Shown: positions 19,224 to 27,820 of the stretch, piece by piece
How the letters are laid out: each line of letters begins with the position of its first letter
How positions within the stretch are numbered: the stretch's first letter is position 1
Assembly: GCA_009930475.1 (NCBI GenBank)
Contig: RZYC01000010.1
Location: 1-64,000, forward strand
Source: Spartobacteria bacterium
GTDB taxonomy: Bacteria; Verrucomicrobiota; Kiritimatiellia; RZYC01
Direction: 5' to 3'
Length of the DNA stretch: 64,000 nt
Translations under genes and position numbers: made by a program
The notes under the pieces: model-generated
Database searches by the model: none
Seen by the model: the letters and a program-made list of their open reading frames with translations, nothing else
Told to the model about the DNA's origin: nothing

Positions 19224-19263
19224 GGGAGCGTCTTGAAGAGCCGAGCCGACGCTCGGCGCTCCC
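19224..19263. repeat. Nested hairpin element between divergent genes
   Basis: Outer arms gggagcg (19224-19230) and cgctccc (19257-19263) enclose an inner stem gccgagc / gctcggc (19240-19246, 19251-19257) with loop cgac. It is GC-rich and lies directly before the AT-rich palindrome array. It resembles a REP-type element; it has no U-tract on either side. Confidence 0.6.
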
Positions 19264-19268
19264 ATTTT

Positions 19269-19357
19269 AAAAAGTTCCAATGATTGGAACTTTTTGAAAA
19301 TAAAGTTCCAATGGTTGGAACTTTTTCTGTAGAAAGTTCCAATGTCTGGAACTTTTT
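19269..19357. promoter_or_regulatory. Array of three 17-bp palindromes spaced exactly 31 bp, upstream of the fusion gene
   Basis: Cores at 19274-19290 (gttccaatgattggaac), 19305-19321 (gttccaatggttggaac) and 19336-19352 (gttccaatgtctggaac). Core starts are 31 bp apart, about three helical turns, so the sites face the same side of DNA. Each is flanked by an A-tract on the left and a T-tract on the right; the first forms a 27-bp symmetric block. The last unit ends 20 bp before the ATG at 19372, just in front of its aaaaggg binding site. A related three-unit array lies at 50071-50169. It could be an operator for a dimeric regulator, or a family of mobile palindromes; nothing in the window identifies the binding protein. 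Confidence 0.8.
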
Positions 19358-19371
19358 GAAAAGGGTAAAAA

Positions 19372-22197
19372 ATGGACGATACAGCAGCAAAAAAACTTCT
19401 TTTGGTCGGATGGGACAGCGCAGATTGGAGTATCATCCGTCCTTTGCTGGATGAGGGGAAAATGCCGAATCTGGCGGGGCTGATTGAGTCGGGGGTGATG
19501 GGTGATTTATCGACGTTGTACCCTTCGCTTTCGCCGATGATCTGGACATCCATTGCTACGGGGAAGCGTCCCTATAAACATGGGATTTATGGGTTCAGCG
19601 AGCCGTCGCCGCATGGCGGGGTACAGCCGGTGACGAATCTTTCGCGCAAGACGCGGACGATCTGGAACATGATGCATCTGGAGGGATTGACTTCAAATGT
19701 GGTGGGCTGGTGGCCGTCGCATCCGGCGGAGCCGATTCGCGGGGTCATGGTTTCCAATCATTACCAGCAGGTGGTGGGGCCGCTGGACAAAGCCTGGACT
19801 GTGAAACCCGGCACAGTTCATCCGCAACGTCTGGTCGAGCCGTTGGCGGGACTGCGATTGCATCCGGCGGAATTGACGGCGGAGCATATCGGCCCGTTTG
19901 TTCCGGATTTTGGAAAGATTGATCAGGATAAGGATAAGCGACTGGAGAATATCGCTAAAACGCTGGCAGAATGTACGTCGGTCCATGCTGCGGCGACGGC
20001 ATTGATGCAGTTGGAGCCATGGGATTTTATGGCGGTTTATTATGATTCGATTGACCATTTTTGTCATGGATTTATGCGCTATCATCCGCCGCGTATGCCG
20101 ATGGTCTCGGAAGAAGATTTTGAGATGTATAAAGATGTGGTGACCAGTGGCTATCGCTATCACGATCTGATGCTGGGGGCACTGCTGCATCTGGCTGGTC
20201 CGGAAACCACCGTGATGCTGATTTCGGATCATGGGTTTCATGCGGGCGGGCTGCGTCCCAAAGCAACGCCACTGGAACCGGCAGGTCCGGCGGTGCAGCA
20301 TCGCGATTACGGGATTTTTGTCATGAAGGGCCCCGGTATCAAAAAAGATGAACGGATTTATGGTGCGAGCGTATTGGATATTGCCCCGACGATTCTTTAT
20401 GCCATGGGCAAACCTGTGGGTGAGGATATGGACGGGGTTCCGCTGATAAGTGCTTTTGTGGAGCCCGAAGACGTGCGGTCGATTTCCACATGGGACGAAG
20501 TTCCGGGTGAAGACGGGACGCATCCACCAGAAATGGTGATGGATCCGGTGGATTCCGATGAATCGATGCGTCAGCTTGTGGCGCTGGGCTATATTGACAA
20601 ACCCGATGACAATATGGAAAAAGCCATTGAGGAAACGCGGCGCGAGCTGGATTACAACCTCGCCCGTTCCTATATGAGCGGCATGCGCTATATGGAGGCG
20701 GCTCCACTGCTGGAAAAAATATATGAACGCTGGCCCTTTGAACATCGTTTTGCCATTCAGCTGATATGCTGTCATCAGAATTTAGGTCAAATTGAGCAGG
20801 CGCGTCATGTGTTGGATCGGCTGAAGGAACATATTCAAACCGATGTGATGCAGTCACGTAAGGAACTGGAGGAATGGCAAAAAACACATACAAAAGAAGA
20901 TGGAGAAAAGCTTTCCGACCAGGAACGGCATCGGTTAAGCCAGTTAGCGAGCCGCAGCCGGATTGATCAGAGTGAAGTAATACGATTGGACGGCGTTCAG
21001 CTGCTGGTGGAAAAACAGTACGTCGCTGCGCTGGCCTGTTTCGAAAAGGTGCAGGAACTGCGTCCAGAACGTCCTCAACCGTTACTGCATATCGGTGAAA
21101 CGCATATGCGTTTGCGTCACTGGGTGAAGGCCGAGGAATCTTTTGAAAAAGCGTTGGAGCTGGATCCGGATTTTGTCTTGGCTCATCTGGGATTGTGCCG
21201 CTGCTATCTGCATCAGAACCGCGATATGGAGGCATCCAGTGAGGCTTTACGGGCGGTGGGATTGAATTATCAGATGCCGACTGCACATTTTTATCTGGGC
21301 GTGGCATTGACACGTATGAATCGATTGCAACGGGCCGTAGAAGCGTTAAAAACAGCGATATTGATCAACCCGAATTTCCCGCCGGCGTATCGCTATTTGT
21401 CGGTGGTCTACGGACGGCGATTGAACGATCCGGTGCAGGCGGCGGAATATCGTCAGGCGGCGGATGAAGCGCGTCAGCGGCTGGCGGATATGCGTTCCGG
21501 GGCGATGAACGCACAGCATGTGGAGAAAATCCGGTCGCGTCGTCATGCCACGTCGGACAGTGATACGCTGCTGGATCACAGCGATGTTCCGTCCGCGATC
21601 TCCTTACCGCTGGAGGAAACACTGGTGGTGGTCTCAGGGCTGCCACGATCGGGTACGTCCATGATGATGCAGATGCTGCGGGCGGGCGGCTTGCCGATCT
21701 GCGCCGATGAAAAAAGGTCGGCGGATAATTTTAATGAAAAAGGCTATTATGAAGATGTACGTGTGCGGGCGTTACGCAAAAACAATCAGTGGCTGAAGGA
21801 AATGCACGGGCGGGCCGTCAAAGTGGTGGCGCCCCTGCTATTTGCGTTGCCAGCCGATCCGGAACAGCGCACCGGAGTGATTTTTATGGAGCGCCATATA
21901 TCGGATGTTGTTCATTCACAGGAGCGTATGATTGCTGGGCTGGAACGGCACGGAGCCGATATTCCGGAGGAACGCCTGATGGATCACCTGGAAAAACAGG
22001 TGCTGCAGGCCAAACGGCTTCTGGCCATGCGTCACATCCCGACATTGACGATTCAGTATGAAGAGTGTCTGCGTCATCCGGCGGAAACAGCACGCCGCGT
22101 CAATGATTTTCTGGGCGGCACGCTGGACGCGGCGGCGATGGAACAGGCGGTGGACGCGACACTCTGTCACATGCACAGCAGCGAGGATAACACATGA
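19372..22197 (+). CDS. Phosphodiesterase/alkaline-phosphatase-superfamily - TPR - sulfotransferase-like fusion protein
   Basis: 941 residues, three parts. (1) About 1-420: type I phosphodiesterase/nucleotide pyrophosphatase fold. Seen: GWDSADW (Asp15), PSLSPMIWTSIATG with Ser54 at the nucleophile position, DSIDHFCHG, and ISDHGFHAGG as metal ligands. (2) About 425-710: TPR-like helical repeats (for example LHIGETHMRLRHWVKAEESF). (3) About 750-941: a sulfotransferase-type domain with the PAPS-binding loop GLPRSGTS at 756-763. There is no signal peptide or membrane segment, so it is probably cytoplasmic. The binding site aaaaggg is well placed for ATG 19372, which lies against the palindrome array. 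It overlaps the next gene by 4 nt (atga). I infer a role in sulfating or trimming a glycan or nucleotide-linked precursor, using PAPS from CysD/CysNC. The exact substrate is unknown, and which activity is real cannot be decided from sequence. Confidence 0.85.
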   Translation: MDDTAAKKLLLVGWDSADWSIIRPLLDEGKMPNLAGLIESGVMGDLSTLYPSLSPMIWTSIATGKRPYKHGIYGFSEPSPHGGVQPVTNLSRKTRTIWNMMHLEGLTSNVVGWWPSHPAEPIRGVMVSNHYQQVVGPLDKAWTVKPGTVHPQRLVEPLAGLRLHPAELTAEHIGPFVPDFGKIDQDKDKRLENIAKTLAECTSVHAAATALMQLEPWDFMAVYYDSIDHFCHGFMRYHPPRMPMVSEEDFEMYKDVVTSGYRYHDLMLGALLHLAGPETTVMLISDHGFHAGGLRPKATPLEPAGPAVQHRDYGIFVMKGPGIKKDERIYGASVLDIAPTILYAMGKPVGEDMDGVPLISAFVEPEDVRSISTWDEVPGEDGTHPPEMVMDPVDSDESMRQLVALGYIDKPDDNMEKAIEETRRELDYNLARSYMSGMRYMEAAPLLEKIYERWPFEHRFAIQLICCHQNLGQIEQARHVLDRLKEHIQTDVMQSRKELEEWQKTHTKEDGEKLSDQERHRLSQLASRSRIDQSEVIRLDGVQLLVEKQYVAALACFEKVQELRPERPQPLLHIGETHMRLRHWVKAEESFEKALELDPDFVLAHLGLCRCYLHQNRDMEASSEALRAVGLNYQMPTAHFYLGVALTRMNRLQRAVEALKTAILINPNFPPAYRYLSVVYGRRLNDPVQAAEYRQAADEARQRLADMRSGAMNAQHVEKIRSRRHATSDSDTLLDHSDVPSAISLPLEETLVVVSGLPRSGTSMMMQMLRAGGLPICADEKRSADNFNEKGYYEDVRVRALRKNNQWLKEMHGRAVKVVAPLLFALPADPEQRTGVIFMERHISDVVHSQERMIAGLERHGADIPEERLMDHLEKQVLQAKRLLAMRHIPTLTIQYEECLRHPAETARRVNDFLGGTLDAAAMEQAVDATLCHMHSSEDNT

Positions 22198-23981
22198 AAA
22201 AGCAGATAAAGATAAAATCCGTGCGAGAGATGGAACAGGAGCGGGAAACCTATCGTAAGGCACGCAATATATTGGTGCTGTACCTATTGCTTCCGTTGTC
22301 GGCGATGATGCTGTATCTAATTTGGATGGGATCGACTTATCATGGACTGACGTCCCGCGACAGTATTGATATCGCCCAGCTGGCGCGGCATATCAGTCGG
22401 GGCGACGGCTTTGTAACGTCGATCATCCGTCCCCTCAGCCTCTGGGCATCACCAGTCGTCGTCGGCCATCCGGATCTGATTCATGCCCCGCTTTATCCGC
22501 TCATCGAAGGACTGCTGTTCCGCGTATTTGGTGCCACCGACCGTATCGCCGCGCTGACATCGGGCATGGGCTGGCTGCTGACCGTGTGGTGCACCTATTT
22601 TCTGGCACGTAATCTGTCCGGCGGCAGTCGGCGCGGCGGCATTCTAGGCGTGGTATTCATGCTGCTCAATCTGCGCCTGCTCAATCTGGCGGTCAGCGGC
22701 GAAGCACTGACATGGGTTACAGCACTGGTCACGGCCTTGTTATGGATTTATGTACGGATCATGACTCATGGCCCCTCCTATTCCCTGCGTACGCTGCACA
22801 GAATGGCCGCCCTTTCTGGAGCGGTCTGCGGCTTGATCATCCTCTGCAATGCCAATTTAACATGGATCATTCTGCCCTTCACAGTGGTCTTCTGGACGCG
22901 ATGCCGTCGACTGGCATCTCCTGCTGTGCCCCATAAAACAAAAAGCAGTATCAAGCGTCCTCAGAACATCCTTACGTCCCTCTATAAACAGACGGGGGTG
23001 CGACTGGCCTTAACGTGCTTTACTACGGCCGTCATCGTCATGCTGCCCTGGTGGTTCCGCAATGCAATGGTCTGCGGACAGCCGTTCTACTCGTTAAACA
23101 GTTATTATTCCATGTGTTATTCGGCCGAATTCCCGGGCTTGTCGATTTTCCGGTATGTCATTGATCCCTTTGGCTCGCCGCTGATCTATATGCTGTTTCA
23201 TCTGGGCGACGTGCTGCGTAGCAGTCTCAGGTCGCTGACGCCCCTGCCCCAGACCTTGGCGACACTGTTCAATCCGCTGCTGTTTATCACGTTCATTATT
23301 CTGATTTTTGCGGGGAAGAATGCCCTGCAAAAATCCATGAAGCGCATCATGACCATCTTATTGCTGCTTTCCATCGTTCTTTTCAGCCTTATATCCGCCA
23401 ATGCGACCCTGTTCATCGTCTTTTCCGGCGGGTTATCGGCCCTATGTGCCGCAGGATTGATCCAAATAACACTGCCCCAACCGAAACATCACTCCAGCAG
23501 CACTCCTGTTGTACCTGGACACGGGATCATCTATTGGAGCCGAGTGCTCTATGTCGCACACAAAAAAGAACTCCTGCTGGCGATATTCGTCTTCGCCACC
23601 GCACTGCCCCTGATCAATTCCCGCTTTACCCTGCGTCAGCAGCCGCGCCCCGCTATTCCCAAAGGCATGCAGTACCTGATTGATCGCAGTCAAACCGATG
23701 CATTGATCATGACCGATGTACCATGGGTCATCGCCTGGCATGCCGACCGTTCTGCCCTCTGGCTGCCCCAGACCAAAGAGGATTTTGCCTACATGGCAGA
23801 ACAATTGGAGATCATGCCGGACTGGATATATCTACAGGGATTCCGCTCCATTGCCCGCCCCGCCTTCGCCAGCTGGTGGGCTGATATGGTTCGTCACCCC
23901 GATGAAAACTGGCTGGATTATCTACCCAATGAATCCCCGTCGAATCGCGAATTAATCCGACGAAAAACGGGCGAGCTTTAG
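22194..23981 (+). CDS. Multi-spanning membrane protein, probable GT-C fold glycosyltransferase (GT39/ArnT-like)
   Basis: 595 residues with about ten hydrophobic segments. After the first membrane helix (about 25-45) comes a loop with SRDSIDIAQLARHISRGDGF, the arrangement (acidic residue, then A-x-x-I-x-x-G-x-G) found in lipid-phosphate-sugar-dependent GT-C glycosyltransferases such as the PMT/ArnT families. A C-terminal soluble region (about 480-595) follows the last helix. The start ATG (22194) overlaps the stop of the preceding fusion gene, so translation is coupled. The context (fusion sulfotransferase, sugar kinase) fits transfer of sugars onto a lipid or protein acceptor at the inner membrane. 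The assignment is by fold pattern only; an O-antigen-related membrane enzyme is possible. Confidence 0.6.
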   Translation: MKKQIKIKSVREMEQERETYRKARNILVLYLLLPLSAMMLYLIWMGSTYHGLTSRDSIDIAQLARHISRGDGFVTSIIRPLSLWASPVVVGHPDLIHAPLYPLIEGLLFRVFGATDRIAALTSGMGWLLTVWCTYFLARNLSGGSRRGGILGVVFMLLNLRLLNLAVSGEALTWVTALVTALLWIYVRIMTHGPSYSLRTLHRMAALSGAVCGLIILCNANLTWIILPFTVVFWTRCRRLASPAVPHKTKSSIKRPQNILTSLYKQTGVRLALTCFTTAVIVMLPWWFRNAMVCGQPFYSLNSYYSMCYSAEFPGLSIFRYVIDPFGSPLIYMLFHLGDVLRSSLRSLTPLPQTLATLFNPLLFITFIILIFAGKNALQKSMKRIMTILLLLSIVLFSLISANATLFIVFSGGLSALCAAGLIQITLPQPKHHSSSTPVVPGHGIIYWSRVLYVAHKKELLLAIFVFATALPLINSRFTLRQQPRPAIPKGMQYLIDRSQTDALIMTDVPWVIAWHADRSALWLPQTKEDFAYMAEQLEIMPDWIYLQGFRSIARPAFASWWADMVRHPDENWLDYLPNESPSNRELIRRKTGEL

Positions 23982-24037
23982 ATTTTTTGGTTTGCATATT
24001 TCATCCACTGATTTTACAGATTTTCATGGAGGTTTGA

Positions 24038-24946
24038 ATGAGTCGGATTGTCATCGCAGGATTGATCAACTTGGAAACCACCGTGCGTATTGCGGGATTT
24101 CCCCTGCCCTATTATCCGGTCGCCTATCCTTTTAACGGCGTATCGTCGACGGTGTCCGGTGTAGGCTATAATATCGCACGGGCTATGCAGGTGCTGGGCG
24201 ATGAAACACATCTGTGCGCTCTTATCGGCCATGATACCGATGATGTGACCGCCATGATCAAAAAGGAAATGCGGCGGCACACCATGCCGCTGGATGGTCT
24301 GCTGTGCGTGCTGGATGCCACACCGCAATCAGTGATTCTGTACGATCCATCCGGTCGCCGTCAGATTCATGTGGATCTCAAGGATATTCAGGACCGACGC
24401 TACGATGCCGGCATGGTACAGAAACAATTAGACGGTGCGGATCTGGCGGTGATCTGCAACATTAATTTTTCCCGCAGTCTTATCGAAACGGCCAGAAAGG
24501 CGGGAATTCCCGTGGCCACTGATGTACATGCACTCTCCAATGTGCAGGACGAGTATAATGCCGAATTTATGCGGGCGGCCGATATCCTGTTTGTGAGCAA
24601 TGAACATTTTGTCGGCCGGGAAAGAGAGATGCTGGATGCCCTGCGCCAGGCCTATTCCTGTCGAATTATCGTCTGTGGAATGGGGGCAGAAGGCGCACTG
24701 ATGGTGGAAACAACCCCGACCGGTTTCCGCTATCACCATGAACCGGCGGTTATTCTGCGTCCTATTGTGAATACGGTGGGTGCGGGCGATGCCTTATTTT
24801 CCGCCTTTAATCATTATTATGCCCAGCAGAAGCATGCCGATGGGGCCCTTTATCGGGCCTGTCGCTTTGCGTCATGGAAAATTGGCGAGGCTGGTGCCGC
24901 ACAGGGCTTTATCGATTCCGCCTCTCTTGATGCACTATTGGACTGA
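24038..24946 (+). CDS. PfkB/ribokinase-family carbohydrate kinase
   Basis: 302 residues, normal length for the family. It opens MSRIVIAGLINLETTVRI, contains the substrate-side SGVGYNIARAMQVLGDETHL near residues 40-60 (pattern G-x-x-x-N-x-A) and the C-terminal signature NTVGAGDALFSAF with Asp251 as predicted catalytic base. It phosphorylates a sugar or nucleoside with ATP in the cytoplasm; the substrate cannot be read. ggagg lies 5 nt before the ATG. It follows the GT-C-like gene by 56 bp on the same strand and is probably in the same transcription unit. The short gap contains catccactgattttacagat, a phrase common in intergenic filler. Confidence 0.9.
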   Translation: MSRIVIAGLINLETTVRIAGFPLPYYPVAYPFNGVSSTVSGVGYNIARAMQVLGDETHLCALIGHDTDDVTAMIKKEMRRHTMPLDGLLCVLDATPQSVILYDPSGRRQIHVDLKDIQDRRYDAGMVQKQLDGADLAVICNINFSRSLIETARKAGIPVATDVHALSNVQDEYNAEFMRAADILFVSNEHFVGREREMLDALRQAYSCRIIVCGMGAEGALMVETTPTGFRYHHEPAVILRPIVNTVGAGDALFSAFNHYYAQQKHADGALYRACRFASWKIGEAGAAQGFIDSASLDALLD

Positions 24947-24953
24947 AGTATTT

Positions 24954-25069
24954 AGGCTATAGGTTGGAAACCGACAGGATGCAATCGACAGGCTTGCAAC
25001 CATATGGTTGCAAGCTTTGCGTCGACAATATGCTACTGTTGAGCCCTTTATGCCTACAGACTATAGCCT
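24954..25069. repeat. Palindromic intergenic repeat, copy 2, bounded by 9-bp inverted repeats
   Basis: It holds the same palindrome as at 113-153: core at 24992-25015 (arms gcttgcaacc / ggttgcaagc) and outer tcgac / gtcga at 24985-25025. The shared left flank acaggatgcaatcgac is at 24974-24989. At this locus the whole block is enclosed by aggctatag (24954-24962) and ctatagcct (25061-25069). It fills most of the gap between the converging sugar kinase and porin genes. It could be a small non-autonomous mobile element or serve as a bidirectional transcription end; no U-tract is present. Confidence 0.8.
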
Positions 25070-25090
25070 GATAACCTTTCTAGGTTGACT

Positions 25091-26257
25091 CTAGAAGTAA
25101 TAGGTCACAGAGCCCTGGATGCGGTTATCGGTTTCGTCTTCGCTGTCCATATAACTGGTGGTCAGGTTGACATATTCCAGTGCGAACTCCATTTCCGGGG
25201 ACCATTTATAATAGGCATTGGCACCGAGATACTGATTCTTGGAGCGCATGCCGGCAGACAGATCGCCATCTTCGGGATCGTCCATGCCCACCATGGCATT
25301 GACGTTGATGGATTCGCAGACATTAACCATGAACTGCATCCAGCCGCCCTGTGAACCGATGGCAGACTGTGTTTTTGTGTTGATCCCCTGCCCTATTCCC
25401 CCGTAATAGGTATCCAGATTGGAACCGCTCCAGATGGTTCCCTGCAAGGAAAACATGTCCGTGAGAGGCAGCACGGCAGACAGAATAACAGACCACGTAT
25501 CGTAATCTTTTTCCGCAATGGTATCTGTTGCATCGACGGTTTCCTGTCCCCAGTGTCCTGAAATACCGGCTCGGGCGGCTTTTTCTGTGAACCAGGGGCC
25601 GGAAATCATGGCGTTGTACTGCAGCGACGGCATGGTGCTGTCGGCCCCGTCATCCTGACCCAGTCCGTCAATGTCCTGACCGATGGTGCGCGCGGCGGCG
25701 ACTTTCAACGTAAGTTTGTTCTCGCCCATGATCACATCTTTAAAGAGTTTGAACATAGGACGTCGCAATCCCAGTGCTCCCTGATCGGATAGATAGGCAA
25801 AATTCACACTTTTAGGAACGGCTGTAATGAATGCGTCCCAATCCTGACCGGCTACAAAACCCCAGTCGGACGATTTCCACTGAAGGTAGCCGAGGCGCAT
25901 ACGGGGATGATAGCCATTATCGCTGTCGCCTTTGCCATAGAAGTCCATTTCCAGTTTCGCACTGACTTTTCCATCAGCCACATCGGGGCCACCGATGTTC
26001 AACCCCAGGCGCGTCTGGCGTGCCGTCATATTAAATTCGCTGTCATTCTTTCCATCGGTTTGCGGCAACACAAAAAACGCCGCGTCGCCGATCGCTGTGG
26101 CTTGCGAATCGTAAGCGGCATCAAGTTTAATGTAGCCATAAATGGAAATATCAAATTTAGAACTTACATTGCCGATGGTCACCTCTGCTTTTGTCGGTGA
26201 TGCCACGGCCGCCACTGCCGCAAACACACAAGCGGCTGTTACATGTTTTATACTCAT
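25091..26257 (-). CDS. Outer-membrane beta-barrel porin-like protein
   Basis: 388 residues. The signal peptide (to about residue 24, ends PTKA) precedes a body with alternating hydrophobic strands, for example ISIYGYIKLDAAYDSQATA and YLQWKSSDWGFVAGQDWDAF. It ends in GSVTYYF, the terminal aromatic residue used for barrel assembly. The pattern (SIYGYIKLD, ARQTRLGLNI) resembles the DcaP-like/general porins of Gram-negative bacteria. It probably forms a trimeric channel in the outer membrane for small solutes. It diverges from an MFS transporter, which suggests a joint uptake function. Start ATG 26257; aggg lies about 10 nt upstream. A promoter-like tatact lies at 26310-26315 (minus strand). Confidence 0.87.
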   Translation of the reverse strand: MSIKHVTAACVFAAVAAVASPTKAEVTIGNVSSKFDISIYGYIKLDAAYDSQATAIGDAAFFVLPQTDGKNDSEFNMTARQTRLGLNIGGPDVADGKVSAKLEMDFYGKGDSDNGYHPRMRLGYLQWKSSDWGFVAGQDWDAFITAVPKSVNFAYLSDQGALGLRRPMFKLFKDVIMGENKLTLKVAAARTIGQDIDGLGQDDGADSTMPSLQYNAMISGPWFTEKAARAGISGHWGQETVDATDTIAEKDYDTWSVILSAVLPLTDMFSLQGTIWSGSNLDTYYGGIGQGINTKTQSAIGSQGGWMQFMVNVCESINVNAMVGMDDPEDGDLSAGMRSKNQYLGANAYYKWSPEMEFALEYVNLTTSYMDSEDETDNRIQGSVTYYF

Positions 26258-26297
26258 TATTATTTACCCTATATTTAATTACTATTATTCTGCTTAG

Positions 26298-26341
26298 CTG
26301 TACATCCACAGTATATTACCTGACCGCAAACTGTATACAGT
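26298..26341 (-). promoter_or_regulatory. Promoter/operator candidate between porin and MFS genes
   Basis: A perfect 12-bp palindrome, actgtatacagt, lies at 26330-26341, and a second ctgt-N6-acag pair at 26298-26311. On the minus strand tatact (26315-26310) can act as -10 element, placing the palindrome over the -35 region. A transcript would start near 26303, about 45 nt before the porin ATG. The half-sites suggest binding of a dimeric regulator; I do not recognise which. Confidence 0.35.
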
Positions 26342-26492
26342 CGAAATGACATCAGTCAACTACTATTCGATCACCGCCTTTGGACGTCTTCTGCAGACCA
26401 TTCCCTCTGCGCCACTCAAATATGAAACTTTGTGTTGATAATCATTCACATTAATGCATCTTGTCGCCTGATCAATAAACAGAAAGTGACGT

Positions 26493-27704
26493 ATGCAAAT
26501 TCCGACCAAATCTGATATTCACCGTGATGGCATGACATGGCTCATGTACCTTATGCTTGGTTATTATGCTTTTGTGATCAATCAGCTCGGACCGATTGTT
26601 CCCTTTGTGCGCGGCGAACTGGGATTGTCATATACTGTGAGCAGTTTTCACTTCAGTGCATTTGCTGTAGGTATGCTGATTGCCGGACTGATTACCGACC
26701 GGATTCTAACCGCGTTTGGCTATTGGCGTACCTTTTGGGCGGGGATCATATTGATGAGTGTGTTCACCTTCGGCCTCCTGTTTGGCATATCGGAATATGT
26801 GACGATCGGAAGCGTCTTTCTGATGGGCATCTTTGGGTCGACTGTAGCGATTATCATTCCCGTGGTCTTGTCGGCGAAATACCATGATAAAATGTCCGTA
26901 GCGGTTTCGGAAGCCAATGCCCTTGCCAGTTTTCTGTCGATGGCAGGTCCATTGGCGGTGGGATTATTTGTTCGCTGCGGAATGGGATGGCGCTGGGCGC
27001 CAATCCCGGGGATTGTTTTCGCGCTGCTATTGCTGATCGTATTTATTCGCACCCCTTTCCCTGATCTTGATTCCGCGGCACCTGAACGTAATGTATCGCA
27101 AGGCGTTAAAAAGCGGCTTCCCGGTGGATATTGGCTTATTTGGTTTATTGTTTTGGCGTCGGTATCGGCAGAATTCTGCATGATTTACTGGAGTTCAACC
27201 TATCTGGAGGATATTCGCGGATTATCGAAAGCCAATGCGGCCCTCACGCTTATGATTTATTTGGGTGCCATGGGAGTAGGCCGTATCGTGAGCAGTAAGG
27301 CATCGATGCGTTTTCGTCCGTCCTTTATTGTATCCGTTTCATCCGGTATCGCCTTTGCGGGTTTCCTGATGAACTGGCTGATTCCTTGGATTCCAGCGGC
27401 GTTATTCGGATTGTTTCTAGCTGGATTTGGTATAGCCAGTTTTTATCCTCAAACCCTGTCCCGTGCTGTTCGGTATGTGGATCCGGAACTGGAAGGACAG
27501 GCCAGTGCTCGCTGTGCTCTAGCGGGTGGCCTGGCCATTTTTTCCATGCCGCTCATACTGGGCTGGCTGGCGGATGTGGTCAGTCTAGAAAGAGCCTACG
27601 CACTGGTGGGTGTGGTGCTTTTTGTCGTCTGGCTGTTGAATCATCTTTCGCGCTCTCTGACCCAGAATCTTTTTTCACCGCCCATGGAACCGGATTTCGA
27701 GTGA
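26493..27704 (+). CDS. Major facilitator superfamily transporter
   Basis: 403 residues with about twelve hydrophobic helices in two halves. The loop between helices 2 and 3 has LITDRILTAFGYWRT, the MFS signature position (G-x-x-x-D-R-x-G-R-R). A charged central loop (about 190-215) divides the halves. It is a proton- or solute-driven transporter of the inner membrane; the substrate cannot be told from sequence. It diverges from the porin gene, so the pair may import the same solute across the two membranes. There is no strong binding site before ATG 26493 (only aaag); the start fits the amphipathic N-terminus and first helix. Confidence 0.88.
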   Translation: MQIPTKSDIHRDGMTWLMYLMLGYYAFVINQLGPIVPFVRGELGLSYTVSSFHFSAFAVGMLIAGLITDRILTAFGYWRTFWAGIILMSVFTFGLLFGISEYVTIGSVFLMGIFGSTVAIIIPVVLSAKYHDKMSVAVSEANALASFLSMAGPLAVGLFVRCGMGWRWAPIPGIVFALLLLIVFIRTPFPDLDSAAPERNVSQGVKKRLPGGYWLIWFIVLASVSAEFCMIYWSSTYLEDIRGLSKANAALTLMIYLGAMGVGRIVSSKASMRFRPSFIVSVSSGIAFAGFLMNWLIPWIPAALFGLFLAGFGIASFYPQTLSRAVRYVDPELEGQASARCALAGGLAIFSMPLILGWLADVVSLERAYALVGVVLFVVWLLNHLSRSLTQNLFSPPMEPDFE

Positions 27705-27820
27705 TCTCAACCGAACGATTACAAAAAATGTCGTTCCGAAAACACTGCACTATCAGCATGTTGCACCCCTTTTTTTCTGGGTTCAACGGGCTGGTGCAGC
27801 GTTCCGTAGCAATGCGGCGG

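Noticed and set aside
19269-19357. Possible small CRISPR array
   Set aside because: Units are palindromic and differ from one another, the gaps are about 14 bp, and no cas gene is present.
19693-21313. Long minus-strand open frames inside the fusion gene region
   Set aside because: They are shadows of the forward gene; composition is rich in His, Arg and Pro, with no domain.
26430-26450. Fur-box-like sequence (gataatcatt core) before the MFS gene
   Set aside because: Only about 13 of 19 positions match the usual box and there is no iron-related gene beside it.
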